NCBI RefSeq assembly: GCF_032854445.1
Contig: NC_088295.1
Coordinates: 10,153,385-10,217,384 of the forward strand
Source: Liolophura sinensis
Lineage: Eukaryota; Mollusca; Polyplacophora; Chitonida; Chitonidae
DNA length: 64,000 bases
Reading direction: 5' to 3'
This document shows positions 38,695 through 51,000 of the stretch, in pieces. Numbering within the stretch: the stretch's first letter is position 1; each line of letters starts with the position of its first letter. The notes below the pieces were generated by a model. The model ran no database searches. It saw nothing but the letters and a program-made list of their open reading frames with translations, and was not told where the DNA came from. A program made the translations under genes and the position numbers.

Positions 38695-39645
38695 TGGTCT
38701 ATTTCCGACGCCTCCTATACACATTGCTTCATTTAGAGCACCATCCATAGAGTAACATACCTGGAATATTGTCAACTTCCAATTCCACCTATACACATTG
38801 CTTTATTTAGAGCACCATCCATGGAGTCACACAACTGGAATATTGTCAACTTCCATTGGCACCTATACACATTGATTTATTTAGAGCACCATCCATGGAG
38901 TCACACAACTGGAATATTGTCAACTTCCAATTCCACCTGTACACATTGCTTCATTTAGACCACCATCCATGGAGTCACACACCTGGAATATTGTCAACTT
39001 CCATTGCCACCTATACACATTGATTTATTTAGAGCACCATCCATGGAGTCACACACCTGGAATATTGTCAACTTCCATTGCCACCTATACACATTGATTT
39101 ATTTAGAGCAGTATCCATGGAGTTAAACTACTGGATATTATCTGTTTCCCAGGCCTCCCAAACACGCTGCATTATTTAGAACAGTATCCATAGAGCTATA
39201 CTACTGGACATTGTCTGTTTTCCAGGCCTCCCATACACGCTACATGATTTAGGAAAGTATCCATAGAGCTATACTACTGGATATTATCTGTTTCCCAGGC
39301 CTCCCAAACACGCTGCATTATTTAGAACAGTATCCATAGAGCTATACTACTGGACATTGTCTGTTTTCCAGGCTTCCCAAACACGCTTCATGATTTAGGA
39401 AAGTATCCATAGAGCTATACTACTGGATATTATCTGTTTTCCAGGCCTCCCAAACACGCTGCATTATTTAGCGCAGTATCCATAGAGCTATACTACTGGA
39501 CATTGTCTGTTTTCCAGGCCTCCCATACACGCTACATGATTTAGGAAAGTATCCATGGAGCTATACTACTGAATATTCTCTCATTTCCAGGCCTCCCATA
39601 CACGCTGCAATGTTGAGAACAGTGACATTGTCTGTTTTCAAGGCC
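38695..39645. repeat. Minisatellite with two related unit families
   Basis: The left half (to about 39115) has six units of about 74 bases with ACACATTGATTTATTTAGAG and GGAATATTGTCAACTTCCA. The right half has about seven units of similar length with CACGCTGCATTATTTAGAAC and GGACATTGTCTGTTTTCCAG. Both share the ATTTAG and CATCCATGGAG or TATCCATAGAG positions, so they descend from one unit. Confidence 0.85.
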
Positions 39646-40424
39646 TCATAACTGAAGGTTTCATTTTATTTGTGGTAAATTAGGTTTGTTATTTCCATAT
39701 CCATCGACCTGTTAAACTAAATATAGTTGCAGTCATTATAGTTAAGTATCAAAACAATATGTGCATACTCTGGTATATTTTTGGTGTCAGACGAGAAGCA
39801 AATATCCTCAAATCTAACTGAATGACCTTAAACTCTAAAATTTACTGCGGATTTGTAATAAATGAGATTTAACCCGAACGAGAGTAAAGTTCTGATGGAC
39901 TCGTCATCTAACAGCTGGGAGACTGACCTGTCACCATCCTCGAAAAGCGGAAGTTAGCAATTCTAGTCTCATCCTGACCTAGATGGCGGTATATGACCTC
40001 ATATATACAGCTACATCACGTGGAAATGAAATCATGCAACCTGGTTATATATATTAGCCACTTTTGTTTTTATTTCAAGCGAAAGACCCTGATTTTCGGC
40101 TTTTATTTACGAGAATTCAGATGCCCAGAAAATATATTGTGTATATGCTCTCTATGGACCATTGTTTAGTAAACGAAGCATTAACGAAACGTAAAAGGCG
40201 TAGCTCTTTGTAAGCATTAAGGAAGATACTACGCAATACAGTAATCAATTTCACTATAGGCAAAGGATTGCTTTCGTGTTATTATTATATTTTTTTTGGA
40301 AAATTACGTTGTGAAATATGAGTTTAAGAATAGGATATCGAAGCAGCCTCGTTGAAGAAAGGTTTTGTTTCCATGCATGAAATATTTTTATAAGATTTTT
40401 TATTTCAAGTATTATGAGTATATT

Positions 40425-40590
40425 TATTTCATTTATTTATTTGACTGGAGGTTTACGCCGTACTCAAGAATATTTCGCTTATAATACCGCGACCAGAATT
40501 ATGATGGGTGAAAATCGGGCAGTGCCCGGACTTAACCCACGACCATCCGCAGGTTGCTGGAAGACATTCACTCGTACGAGAGGAAGCGAT
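40425..40590 (-). mobile_element. SINE family 2, 3' half, reverse, diverged
   Basis: TTTACGCCGTACTCAAGAAT, CGGGCAGTGCCCGGACTTAA and CACGACCATCCGCAGGTTGC match the family in reverse; the head is missing. Confidence 0.75.
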
Positions 40591-41700
40591 CGTTAAAATT
40601 TTTTTAACTTGAGAAAAAAAATCAAGAATTATAAAAGGCTCTAGCACCTGTTTGGATACGATTAGGCAAGTATATTGAATGACGGGTTGAAAACAGGTTA
40701 ACAGTGTCCTTTTCAGATATTGACAATGTTAAACAAACAACGTTCAATCGACCTGTATGAAGGTTGGGGTGCTGTCGTATTACATGTAAAAGATGTTTGG
40801 CACTCACTGCATACATACCAAATGGGTTACAGGTACCGGAAAGTTATATTTCTCTTATAAAACTATAAAACTGAAGTCTTATGTTTTAAAGATTTTTTAA
40901 GCATTATTTTTTGTTTTATCCGCTCATGTCATTCTGAGTCTAAAAGTTGTCCACAAGAACCATCATTATGAAATGGTGTTTTGACACACTGTTTGGCCTC
41001 GTTCTGACAATGTATCCAAAGTGACCTACATATCCCAGAAAATGTTACTCATAGACATATGACCGGCAAATATTATTTTCTAACCCATCGCTACATCTAA
41101 AAAAGCATATACTGGCGCCAGCAATGGCGATGTACATGTATTTGTTCTATATTTCGAAATAGCTTCGATTCATATACGGATGTTTTATTGAGTTAAGACC
41201 CAAGTTTTATCACGTCAGTCTTTATTCAATACAGACTGTTAATGCTGTAGTTTTCTCTTGCTACTTTGTCAGAAATTAAAAACTCTCATCCGGTAGTGTT
41301 TGATATACTATATTTGATTTGTACTTTGTTTTGAACAATCCAGTGCGTGTTCTATCAACCACAGAGCTGTGCCTATATACAGTGCTGATAAAGGCCAGTC
41401 TTATAAGGTTCATCTTTGTCATGTTCAAAGCGTGAACACAAAAATAAATCTGTGAAATTAGTATCACCTAAGAATTGTAAAGATAAATCAATTAAGCTGT
41501 GGTTATGTAAAAAATTTGGCGACTTAAGAGTGATCAAACAAATCAATAAATCACTTTCGTTATAGGACGCTGCAACAATTTATAAATGTCAAGCTCTAGT
41601 TCCGGTTTTGGTAGACAGTTTTCTACTTCTGAACAACAAAGGACGCAAATGGACCTTGGAGCAGGAGAGTTTAAATTGCGAACGTGTTATATCGCCACGG
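40591..41700. other. Non-coding sequence upstream of the Notch-ligand-like gene
   Basis: No supportable gene. Confidence 0.45.
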
Positions 41701-41707
41701 TTAACGG

Positions 41708-41998
41708 TATATAAGTGTTTTTGTAACGCTCTAATGACACCGCTTGAGGGCCACGCTGTTGACTATCATTGCTCTATGCCATAGTGAAACCAGAAACTGC
41801 TGGTATTTCCAGCTGGTAAAGGTTAAATTGCCTGACATTGTTCTCTCAGCTTTATAACTGCCTGCGCACTCCGAACTCGACTCTCTCCGGTAGTACTTTA
41901 AGAGTGGTCCTTGAAGCTGCTTTAGTTTGGATGAAACGTTGAGGCCTTCTGATTTAGAGGTAAATAATCAGCCTGAGTGGACCCAACTAGCTGGTACA
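41708..41998 (+). promoter_or_regulatory. Candidate proximal promoter and 5' UTR
   Basis: TATATAAG at 41708-41715 is a canonical TATA box and would place initiation at about 41740, giving a 5' UTR of about 260 bases before the ATG at 41999. A second weaker TTTATAA lies at 41851-41857. No in-frame coding continues upstream of the ATG that I recognise. The exact start is not determinable here. Confidence 0.4.
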
Positions 41999-42055
41999 AT
42001 GCGGATGCTTATGTGGAACTCTCTGCGAATTGGAATAATACTGAGTTTGGCGAAG
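41999..42055 (+). CDS. Exon 1: signal peptide
   Basis: It encodes MRMLMWNSLRIGIILSLAK and then a donor (AAG followed by GTAAAA). The peptide has a basic N-part and a short hydrophobic core IGIILSLA, fitting a signal peptide. It ends in phase 0, which matches the phase-0 start of the next exon at 45208. Two further in-frame ATGs (codons 3 and 5) could also start translation; I chose the first. The hydrophobic core is short, so the assignment is moderate. Confidence 0.6.
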
Positions 42056-45000
42056 GTAAAATATATTCTTTACTTTTGAACCCTTTTTGCTGTCACAGTC
42101 AGAGGGAAAAGGAAAAGAGCTGATGTATTATTGATTGTAAACGTTTGTTCAAACCAGACATAGGCTTTGGTAAGCATGTATTACTTAGGATATGATGATG
42201 AAGTTGACGCCCTTAATTTGCATGTCAATCGCCTCAGCATGCATGACAGTACGCATATACAATACTGACGGATACATCCGCATTGTACCAGTCCTTTAGC
42301 CATAATCATCCATTCCTTTATTCGTGAATCTAGCAGGTTTTATGGCTTGATAAATTTGGTGCAGAATTTGACTTCCATGTTCTCATGTATTTTTCCAAAA
42401 ATTCCTCATTTGGGGGGTCTTCTGAGCCCAGTCTCACAAAGCGGCGTACCACATTTTTTTTATCGTACATGTGACGTACGATATTTTGTGCGTCGCTATA
42501 TTACCGTACCATTGTACTTTATGTGCGCTCTCCGGCCGTACGTGGGAAGGTCTGTCAGCCACCTGAAGATGGTCGTGGGTTTCCTCCGGGCTCTGCCCGG
42601 TTTCCTCCCAACATAATAAATAAATACTTTATGTGCAATTATCGTATATGTACGACATCTTTGTGAAACTGGGCCCTGGCCTGGGAAGTATACATGGTAT
42701 ATGGCCTGATGAACAACATACACAGACCCCTATGTATCTGTTCTGAAGCAAAATATGCAAGTTTAGAACTGTTCCAAAAGGGTCCAGTATATAGCATTAA
42801 CGATAACAACTGTGCATAGAGATGCGTATAAATCCGGTAAATCTGGCATGGGACAAAATCTTGCAGAGGTTGAACTGTGTATAACTCATTGAGAAAAACC
42901 TTAACGGAACTTTGAAGGACGCGACATCTGGATTAATTGAAACTGTATGTGGTTTTAATCTGACGGAGTTTTTACCCAAGCATGAAAGAAGTCGTTAAAG
43001 TCACAGTACAGCCCAACCTGCTACGTTGCCCCAGCCTCCAATACAAACTGGGTTAGATGGCCCTGTCTATGACTCAAAACAACCTAACTGACGAAATAAT
43101 ACAACATCCACAGGCACCTTGGATGAAGACGCTATTCGTGCAGCGTTCACACAACATATGGACTTACGATATCACCAGTGAATGTTAGAAATGTCGCTTA
43201 AGTAACCCCCCCCCCCCTTCTTGTAAATGATACTCAGAGCTCTATTCCAAACTGTATCTTAGATAACCGTTAGCGATAAAAGATATAGAGGCCCCTGTAT
43301 ATACAAACAGTCACCCAGAATCCCCATTAAGCTGTTAAACCTGGGCTCTTCCTGTTGTAAACACCCTGTTAAGGTCTTCAAAATTTAAGCAATGGCTTTA
43401 ACAATCACAAAGAATTGGCAAGAGGCCGTATTTCACCAGGTATGCGCGTAGCATGTGACCATTTACCAACTATCGGTCTGTCGCGCTGCTCTGGTTTTAC
43501 TGTCTACATGTTGTAGTCCTTTACATTCCATTTTTTTTTTTTGGCGAAGTTTTAAATTAGATTAAATTAGTATCTTCCATACATTTCTACAATCGTTATT
43601 AAATGTAAGAGGATAATTATTGTTGAAATTTTAAACTTTGTACCGCTGCGGCGTATGCACATTACTGTGATTACTGATACATAGATTAAAATCATTTAAT
43701 GCCGTACCAGGTCTCTCACACGGTGACTGCCCTCAAAGAAAAACCCCGAGCTCACTAAACACCCAGCCATACTCTCCTTAATTTGAATCCGTGAATTTAT
43801 CGATCAAAAGTCGGTGCATTCAAGTGAAACGCCTTATTTATTAAGCTGTTTCTTGAAACATATCGGCACTGATTATGATTTAGAAAAACAATCTAAATAT
43901 ACTGAGACACTTTTTCATTATTCAGTAAAAAATCCGATAGGTTTATCATAATCTGATGTTTTCTCTTAAATTGTATGTTGCAAAGTTAAAAAACACATGA
44001 AAAGCAACACAAAGACTATGGCTTTAGGGAAAATGAAGCAAGTTATGCCAAATGAAAAAAATCATTTTTGAGAGATATCATCGGTGGAGAAATCTACGAA
44101 AGAGATCTCATCGATGAAATGACTGGAAAATGCCTGACCAGTTTAGTTCTCCCCATTAGGTATCTGAATTCTGTGCAAAGAGTTGTTCTGACAGCCATGA
44201 CTGATGACGACACGACTGACTGCTACTTAATTTACGGACTGATAGCTGAGCCTTGAGAAAAACTTAAAGGAGAAGAAAATTTAAATATCAGTCAAATAAC
44301 ATTGAAAAGAGTATGCATTTCCTCGCAGGTGCATGCCATAAAAAACACTCTAATATGTACCTCAGGTTGATAAATTATAAATAAAGTCAGCGCCAACATC
44401 CGCTGTGGGGTAGAACGCTTCTTCCCAGAAGGTAGCGAACAGTACAGTTCGTTTTCCGCTTGACGATCGGGAAACCGGAAAGGTGAACGTAGGTTCCGAG
44501 TGGACACGAAAAAAGCCGGCAGTTTTGTTATGGACTCAGCGATTTATGCCAGCTTTGCCGTATTCAGGCTGTTGCTACGAATTTGAACTTTGATATGGAA
44601 TTCATGCCTAGAATATCCACTGTCTGCCCGGCATCATTGAAAACTGATGACCGCTTCTCTCTTGTGTGTTATCGGCTTTATTTCCCATTTGTATAATTTC
44701 TTACATAACGTTGTCTTTGGGAGCTAGTGTTAAACGTTGTTTTGGAAATGGATGTTGCGTTTATCGACTTTGAATGCCCTTTACGGACTACGAATGGCAT
44801 AGGAATGTCTGACATGACGTTTACATTTACGTGTGTGGCGAGGAAAAATCGCAAATGCAGCAGGCACCACCAGATAGAAAAAAATGTGCTCTTTTCAGCC
44901 TATAGTGTCATGTTTTTAAGTTTTCTTCTCCATTAACGCTTAAAACCATTTCTACTCACGAAGACGAAAATTGTGAAAACATAACACGTGCGATGTGAAG

Positions 45001-48000
45001 ACAAATTTTTCACAATTTAACCTTTTAGGGCGATAAACTGGAATTGTGATCCAGGGTCAACTTTGGCCATAACTCTCTTCATGGAAATGCAGCCGGAAGA
45101 ACATGTTATTGCTGTAGCGTACAGCGTGTCTGTTCGTGTAGGGTCTACTCTGTTCTTTGGTTATGCAAGCTGAGGCCTTGTGACTGTAATGCGTTTCATT
45201 TTTACAGAACATCGAACCTAGTGGAAGCTTTGAGATTCTGTTTGTGAGGTACGGCCACTCGTCAGGGAAAGGCTCTAATGGGAATTTCTGTGAGTCCTTC
45301 TCGTCGTGGATCCGACCCACAAGTGAATGTGATCCCTGGTTCCGAGTTTGTGTGGAGGCATTGCCCAAAAGGTAAAGATAACACATGCGCAATTGGTGGA
45401 ATTGACGCAGCGCTGAAGGCTGAAGGGGCACTGATAGGATAATACTGCCAGACCGACATTATGAATTGTTGATACACTATAGATTCCTGCAATGTTAGTT
45501 GCACCTATTTAAAATGATATCAGAATTTTCTTTTGGATAGAACTGAAAACTTTTTGTTAAGTGTTACCACCCACCACGCTGGAGGTTACTTAGGTGAAAA
45601 AATGTTATGACCTCAGTTTCAGCAAGAACAGCTCAAAACAATATTAGTGATGAAGCTTGAGAAAGGTGCAAGCTGACTGTGGTGGTATGACATGGTACCA
45701 GGCGAAAGTTAGAGATATATATTTCTGGGGTTGAAGTTGGCAAGCTTACTACATAAATACTAAGGAAACGAATGTGGTCCTATATAACTTATAGTTGGTG
45801 CGTTCGAAGCTTTTTGTGGTCACCACGTCTTTATGATTGCTAATAATACTAACCATGTAGCACCAAGAGCTGTTATCATCGATGACTTTACTGTATCTCA
45901 ACCGTACAGTTTGCATATAACATGTTTATGTATGATTTACTCTGAAAAAATAATAAATAAATTAAAAAATAAAATCTAATTACTACAGGTCTTTAACGTC
46001 GAACGTTAAAATATTTCACTTGTACACCTGCATGATAAATCCTTGGTTCTAAGCCCAGTCAGCATTCCTGACCTCATGAGTAAAGCTCTAATGGGCTCCC
46101 GCCATATTCCGTTATACCATCTGACCAGCGAGTGTGTTCATCAGCCTGCACAAATGTTGGACAAATTACCACCTGATGCAATGGAATGCCACATACTCTC
46201 AATGTTGCTTAAAGGCTGTGCACTTTTTTCTGCCACACACAGCACAGCAAAACCATGTGGACTGTTGAACAAAATTACTGGCGCCCTTCAAAATACCCTT
46301 CATGCCTCTTTCGGCAGGACCATTGGGGGAGTAGCTAATCCAATGCGTGTTCCATCAACCAAAGTAGGGGTAAGACCAACTCAAGTTGGAAATCTCTAAA
46401 AAAGAAAGAACGAAATCAGTATCTAGATTTTATTAATCTTTCGTCAGTAATAGGATATGTACGTCTTTTTAACGCATTACTAGTCAAAACTCTTTGCAAG
46501 TTGTAAGAAATACGCAGATAAAAGTGAAAATCCTATCCAGCCGCAGAATAAGCATATCGTTGGAGGGTTACTGTGTTGAAGAAATTATAAATCGGACTGT
46601 AGATATTTACGCAGATATCTTCAGAACATTTATATCTTTCATGCTTTGTCTTCAGGCTGGCATCCGAATCAAGATTACCGTGTACGACGAAGATGACAAC
46701 AATGACGATCATATAGATGACCTAGAGAAGTACATTTATTTCCCAGCTCCCGGTGACCACCAAATCACACTGCAAAATAGAGTGACGTGAGTAAAAGTCT
46801 CTTACAATCAACTTCAGTTTTTGTACTATTTATTTATTTATTTGATTGGTGTTTTACGCCGTGCTCAAATATATTTCATTTATACGACGGCGACCAACAT
46901 TATGGTGGGTGGAAACCGGGCAGAGCCCGGGGGAAACCCACGACCATCCGCAGGTTGCTGAAGATCTTCCCACGTACGGCCGGAGAGGAAGCCAGCATGA
47001 GGTGGACTTGAACTCACAGCGACCACATTGGTGAAAGACTCCTGGGTCATTGCGCTGCGCTAGCGCGCTAACCAACTGAGCCACGGAGTCCCCCAGTTTT
47101 TGTACTAGGTGTTAGGTACTAGTTCACGTGTGCCGGATATCCCAGAATAAATTATGATTTTACGCGGTTAACTTTAAATAGAAGAATATGAAAAATGGAA
47201 GTATACAATTACCCAGTAACTGTAAATGCTGCACTTTGTACTGATGGTGTAATGTATGCTACCCTATCGTCTCTCTGACCCTGCAGACTGACCATCAAGG
47301 TGACCTTCATCTGTGACCCGGGCTGGAGTGGCCACAGCTGTTCTGTGTATGACTACTGTCGCGACACGACATGTCACAATGGTGGCTCTTGCACATCACT
47401 GAGCAGAACAGCAATATGTAAATGTGTGCCGGGCTTTACAGGTGAGTTAGACGTCAAACCAACTAAGCTCTTATATACGCCACGATAAATGGCTGTAATG
47501 TTGCGTTGCCAAAGTGCATGGCGTTAAGCCGTAATCGTTCATACCAACTATGGTTCCATAACAAATTTGCTTTTGTCGGGATTATTTCTGTTGTATCAAA
47601 ATACATTCGTGGTAGAGTATATTATGCTTCGTGACGTCATTCCTTCAACCCCGTCGGGAGATCCCGGGATCAACCTCGGGTCGGGTCATACCAAAAACTT
47701 TAAATATGGTACTTGTAACTGCCTCTCTTGGCGCTCAGCACTGAGAGGTTAGAGCAAGGAAACAGGACTGGTTGACCCGGTGTCAGTATAATGTGACTGA
47801 GTGGGGTGTCATGTCTTGTGTCTTCGGCATGATACTTCAGTGGCGGCCGTACTTTGGCGCCATGGACTCGCCCTGCCACAAGAAAACACCGTATATGTAC
47901 ACATATCAAATGACTTCTGGGGCCTCCGTGGCTCAGTCGGTTAGCGCGCTAGCGCAGCGTAATGACCCAGAAGCCTCTCACCAATGCGGTCGCTGTGAGT

Positions 48001-51000
48001 TCAAGACCAGCTCATGCTGCCTTCCTCTCCGGCCGTACGTGGGAAGGTTTGCCAGCAACCTGCGGATGGTCGTGGGTTTCCCCCGGGCTCTGCCCGGTTT
48101 CCACCCACCATAATGCTGGCCGCCGTCGTATAAGTGAAATATTCTTGAGTACGGCGTAAAACACCAATCAAAAAAAAAAAAAAAAAAAAAAATCAAATGA
48201 CTTCTCGTCCTCAGAAAACTGCTAAGTACGACGTTAAACCCCAAGCATTCTCAAGCATTCATTCTTCTTTGGTATTGCCTTTAAACTACAGTTTCCTAAG
48301 GCCCCCAGTGGCCAGTAAGGAAGTTAAGGAGCCTGCAGTGGTCAACAGATAGCTGTGAAAGCAATTTTTTTGCCAGCACAGCCCAAATTATAGCGCACTA
48401 AGCTGGCTCCGCTTTCCCAGTATGTTCACATATGACGTCATTTCTGAATATTCAGGAACACTGACAGAAAAAATATATGAACTAGAGAGGTTATTACAAA
48501 ATGTAAAACATGCCTTAAAATGAAATTTACTGTCATCTCTTTGGTATATCATAATAAGAATTATTAAAGGCATAGTCATGATTTTTGTGGTACCCTTCCA
48601 CATATAATTTAGCACACTGTCCACTATTCCTTAGGTAAGTTTGTTGGCTTAACCCATCTACATCAACTCTTTCCGAATTGCCCGGCTATAAATGCTTTTC
48701 TTCGATGCGCTCAGAAAGGAAGGGCGGTGGGTTAGCTTTATACATTAAGAGCACCATAGACTCATGCGCGGTAAGGGAAAACCTAAGTTTTTTAAAAGAT
48801 GATGGCAGCTGTGAGACTTTTTTTCGTGGAAATTGAGCTTTCTGGCAAGGTCTACCTCATTGGAATCGTGTATTCCCCTCCTGGTACGGATATAGCTGAA
48901 TTTAATGCCCATCTATTATCAACCGTACAAATCTGCCAAAGAGAAAAAAAAAATTACGTAATCATGGGTGACATTAACATTAATCTCCTTAAAACTGACC
49001 ACCAACAACAGTCTAAAAATTTCCTAGAAATCATGACCTCACTCTTTTTCTTTCCACAAATAACCAAGCCGACAATGGTCCAATCCTGCTCTGACACTTT
49101 AATCGACAATATTTTTACTAATTTTCTCCTAACTGACATCACAGATCATTTTCCCACATTCCATATTCTAAAAGTCAAATATAAACAAAAATCACACGTA
49201 CACGAAACAAGCTTTCGCAAATTCCCCATTGCTAACAATGACACATTTTCCCGTCGAATTCAAAATGTAAACTGGGATTGTGTTTATCAAGAAACTACTG
49301 ATGTAAACATAGCAATGGCTGTATTCCTTGAAAAGTTTAGTTCACTGTATAATGAATATTTCCCATTAACTACGATCAGCGTAAATAAACAAAAAATAAT
49401 CAAACCGTGGGTAACCAACAGCATCCTGATATCGATCAATGAGAAAAATAGACTCTGCCGTCAGCAACTAATAAATAAAACTGATCGAGCGCGAAAACAA
49501 TATAGAATGTACAGAAATCGGATAAATTCCACTCTTCGCGTGGCAAGAAAAAAATATTTTGAAAACAAGTTGAACAAGTATAACAATGTCATCAAAAACA
49601 CGTGGAAAACTTTAAACGAATTGATGAACTAGAAAAACAAGGATCACTTACCCTCGTGTTTTGAAATTGAGGGGCGCAAGTCAAGAGATAAAACTGAAAT
49701 AGCTGAGGGTTTCAAAGAATATTTTAGCTCTTTGGCCTCAAATGTTGAGTCTAGTATACCTTCAGTGGAGAAAATTTTTTCAGATTATCTTGGAAATCCT
49801 AATGAAAGTATTTTTTCCTTTCTTACCAACAGACATCTTTTAATGCTCTAAAATCCTTGAAATCTAATGTGCTACTGGGCTAGATGGTATCCATATATCT
49901 ATTGTGAAACTTGTTTTTGACTATATATCGGCTCCTCTAGCCCACATCATTAATCTGTCCTTCTCATCAGGCGTCGTCCCCGATATTCTAAAAAGAGCAA
50001 AAGTGTTCCCGGTTTACAAAGCTGGTAGACACGACCTATTAGAAAACTATAGACCAATATCTATTCTTCCATGTCTAAGCAAAATATTAGAAAAACTTGC
50101 TACCAATTCTATCATTGATTATCTCGAGTCATATAACATAATTGATATTAATCAGCGTGGTTTCAGAAGGAATCATTCCACCCAGTACGCCGCCTACTCA
50201 TTATATGACAAACTTATAACCGCTAGAGAGTACAAGAATTATACTGTGGCTACCTTTCTGACTTATCAAAGGCTTTTGACACTGTCAATCATAACATTCT
50301 TCTTTTAAAAGTAGATATCTATGGCTTCCGGGACCTGTCAAAGGACTGACTGGGTAGCTACCTGTCAAACCGTACACAATCTACATACTTCAGCTTTGTC
50401 TTGTTTGAATCCACAGACGTTACATGTGGTGTGCCTCAAGGGTCGATTCTGGGACCAATCCTATTCTTATTATATATAAATACCAAAAGTAACAGACCTC
50501 CTAAATATAATACTTTTTGCAGACGATACTACCACAACTTATTCCTGTGAAAATGTTGATGAGGCTATTATCTTACGAGCTAGGAAAGCTGAACACTTGG
50601 TTCTGTGCAAACCGCCTTTCTCTATATGCTAACAAAACAAAGTATATGTTAGACATAGACGAGTAGACATAGACCACAAATTGCTGTTGCTTGACTATTT
50701 CTGGGACAGAGGTTAAACGAGTCAGGGAGTTCAAATTTCTTGGTTTTATGTTTAACGGAAAGCTAAATTGGACGCCACACATAGATTGTATTCGTAAAAA
50801 GGTCTCGAGGAATCTAGGTATACTAAACAACATTAAGGACTCGGTGAATAAAAAAACGCTTTTTATCCTTTATTATTCTTGATCCACCCTTACTTTTCGT
50901 ACGGGAATATTTGTGGGCAAACACATATAAGTCTCACTGGCAACCTCTGCAAATATTACAAAAACGTGCTATTCCAGCTGTGACTATGTCTAGGTCCCTA

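Noticed and set aside
46043-46399. 118-codon open frame inside the intron between MNNL exons
   Set aside because: No C-x-F-G or W-P motif, no similarity I recognise, and no flanking splice sites in a fitting phase; start is not ATG.
46531-46600. Possible missing exon after CTATCCAG at 46540
   Set aside because: Phase would fit, but the acceptor has a poor pyrimidine tract, the donor is weak and the peptide has no MNNL motif.
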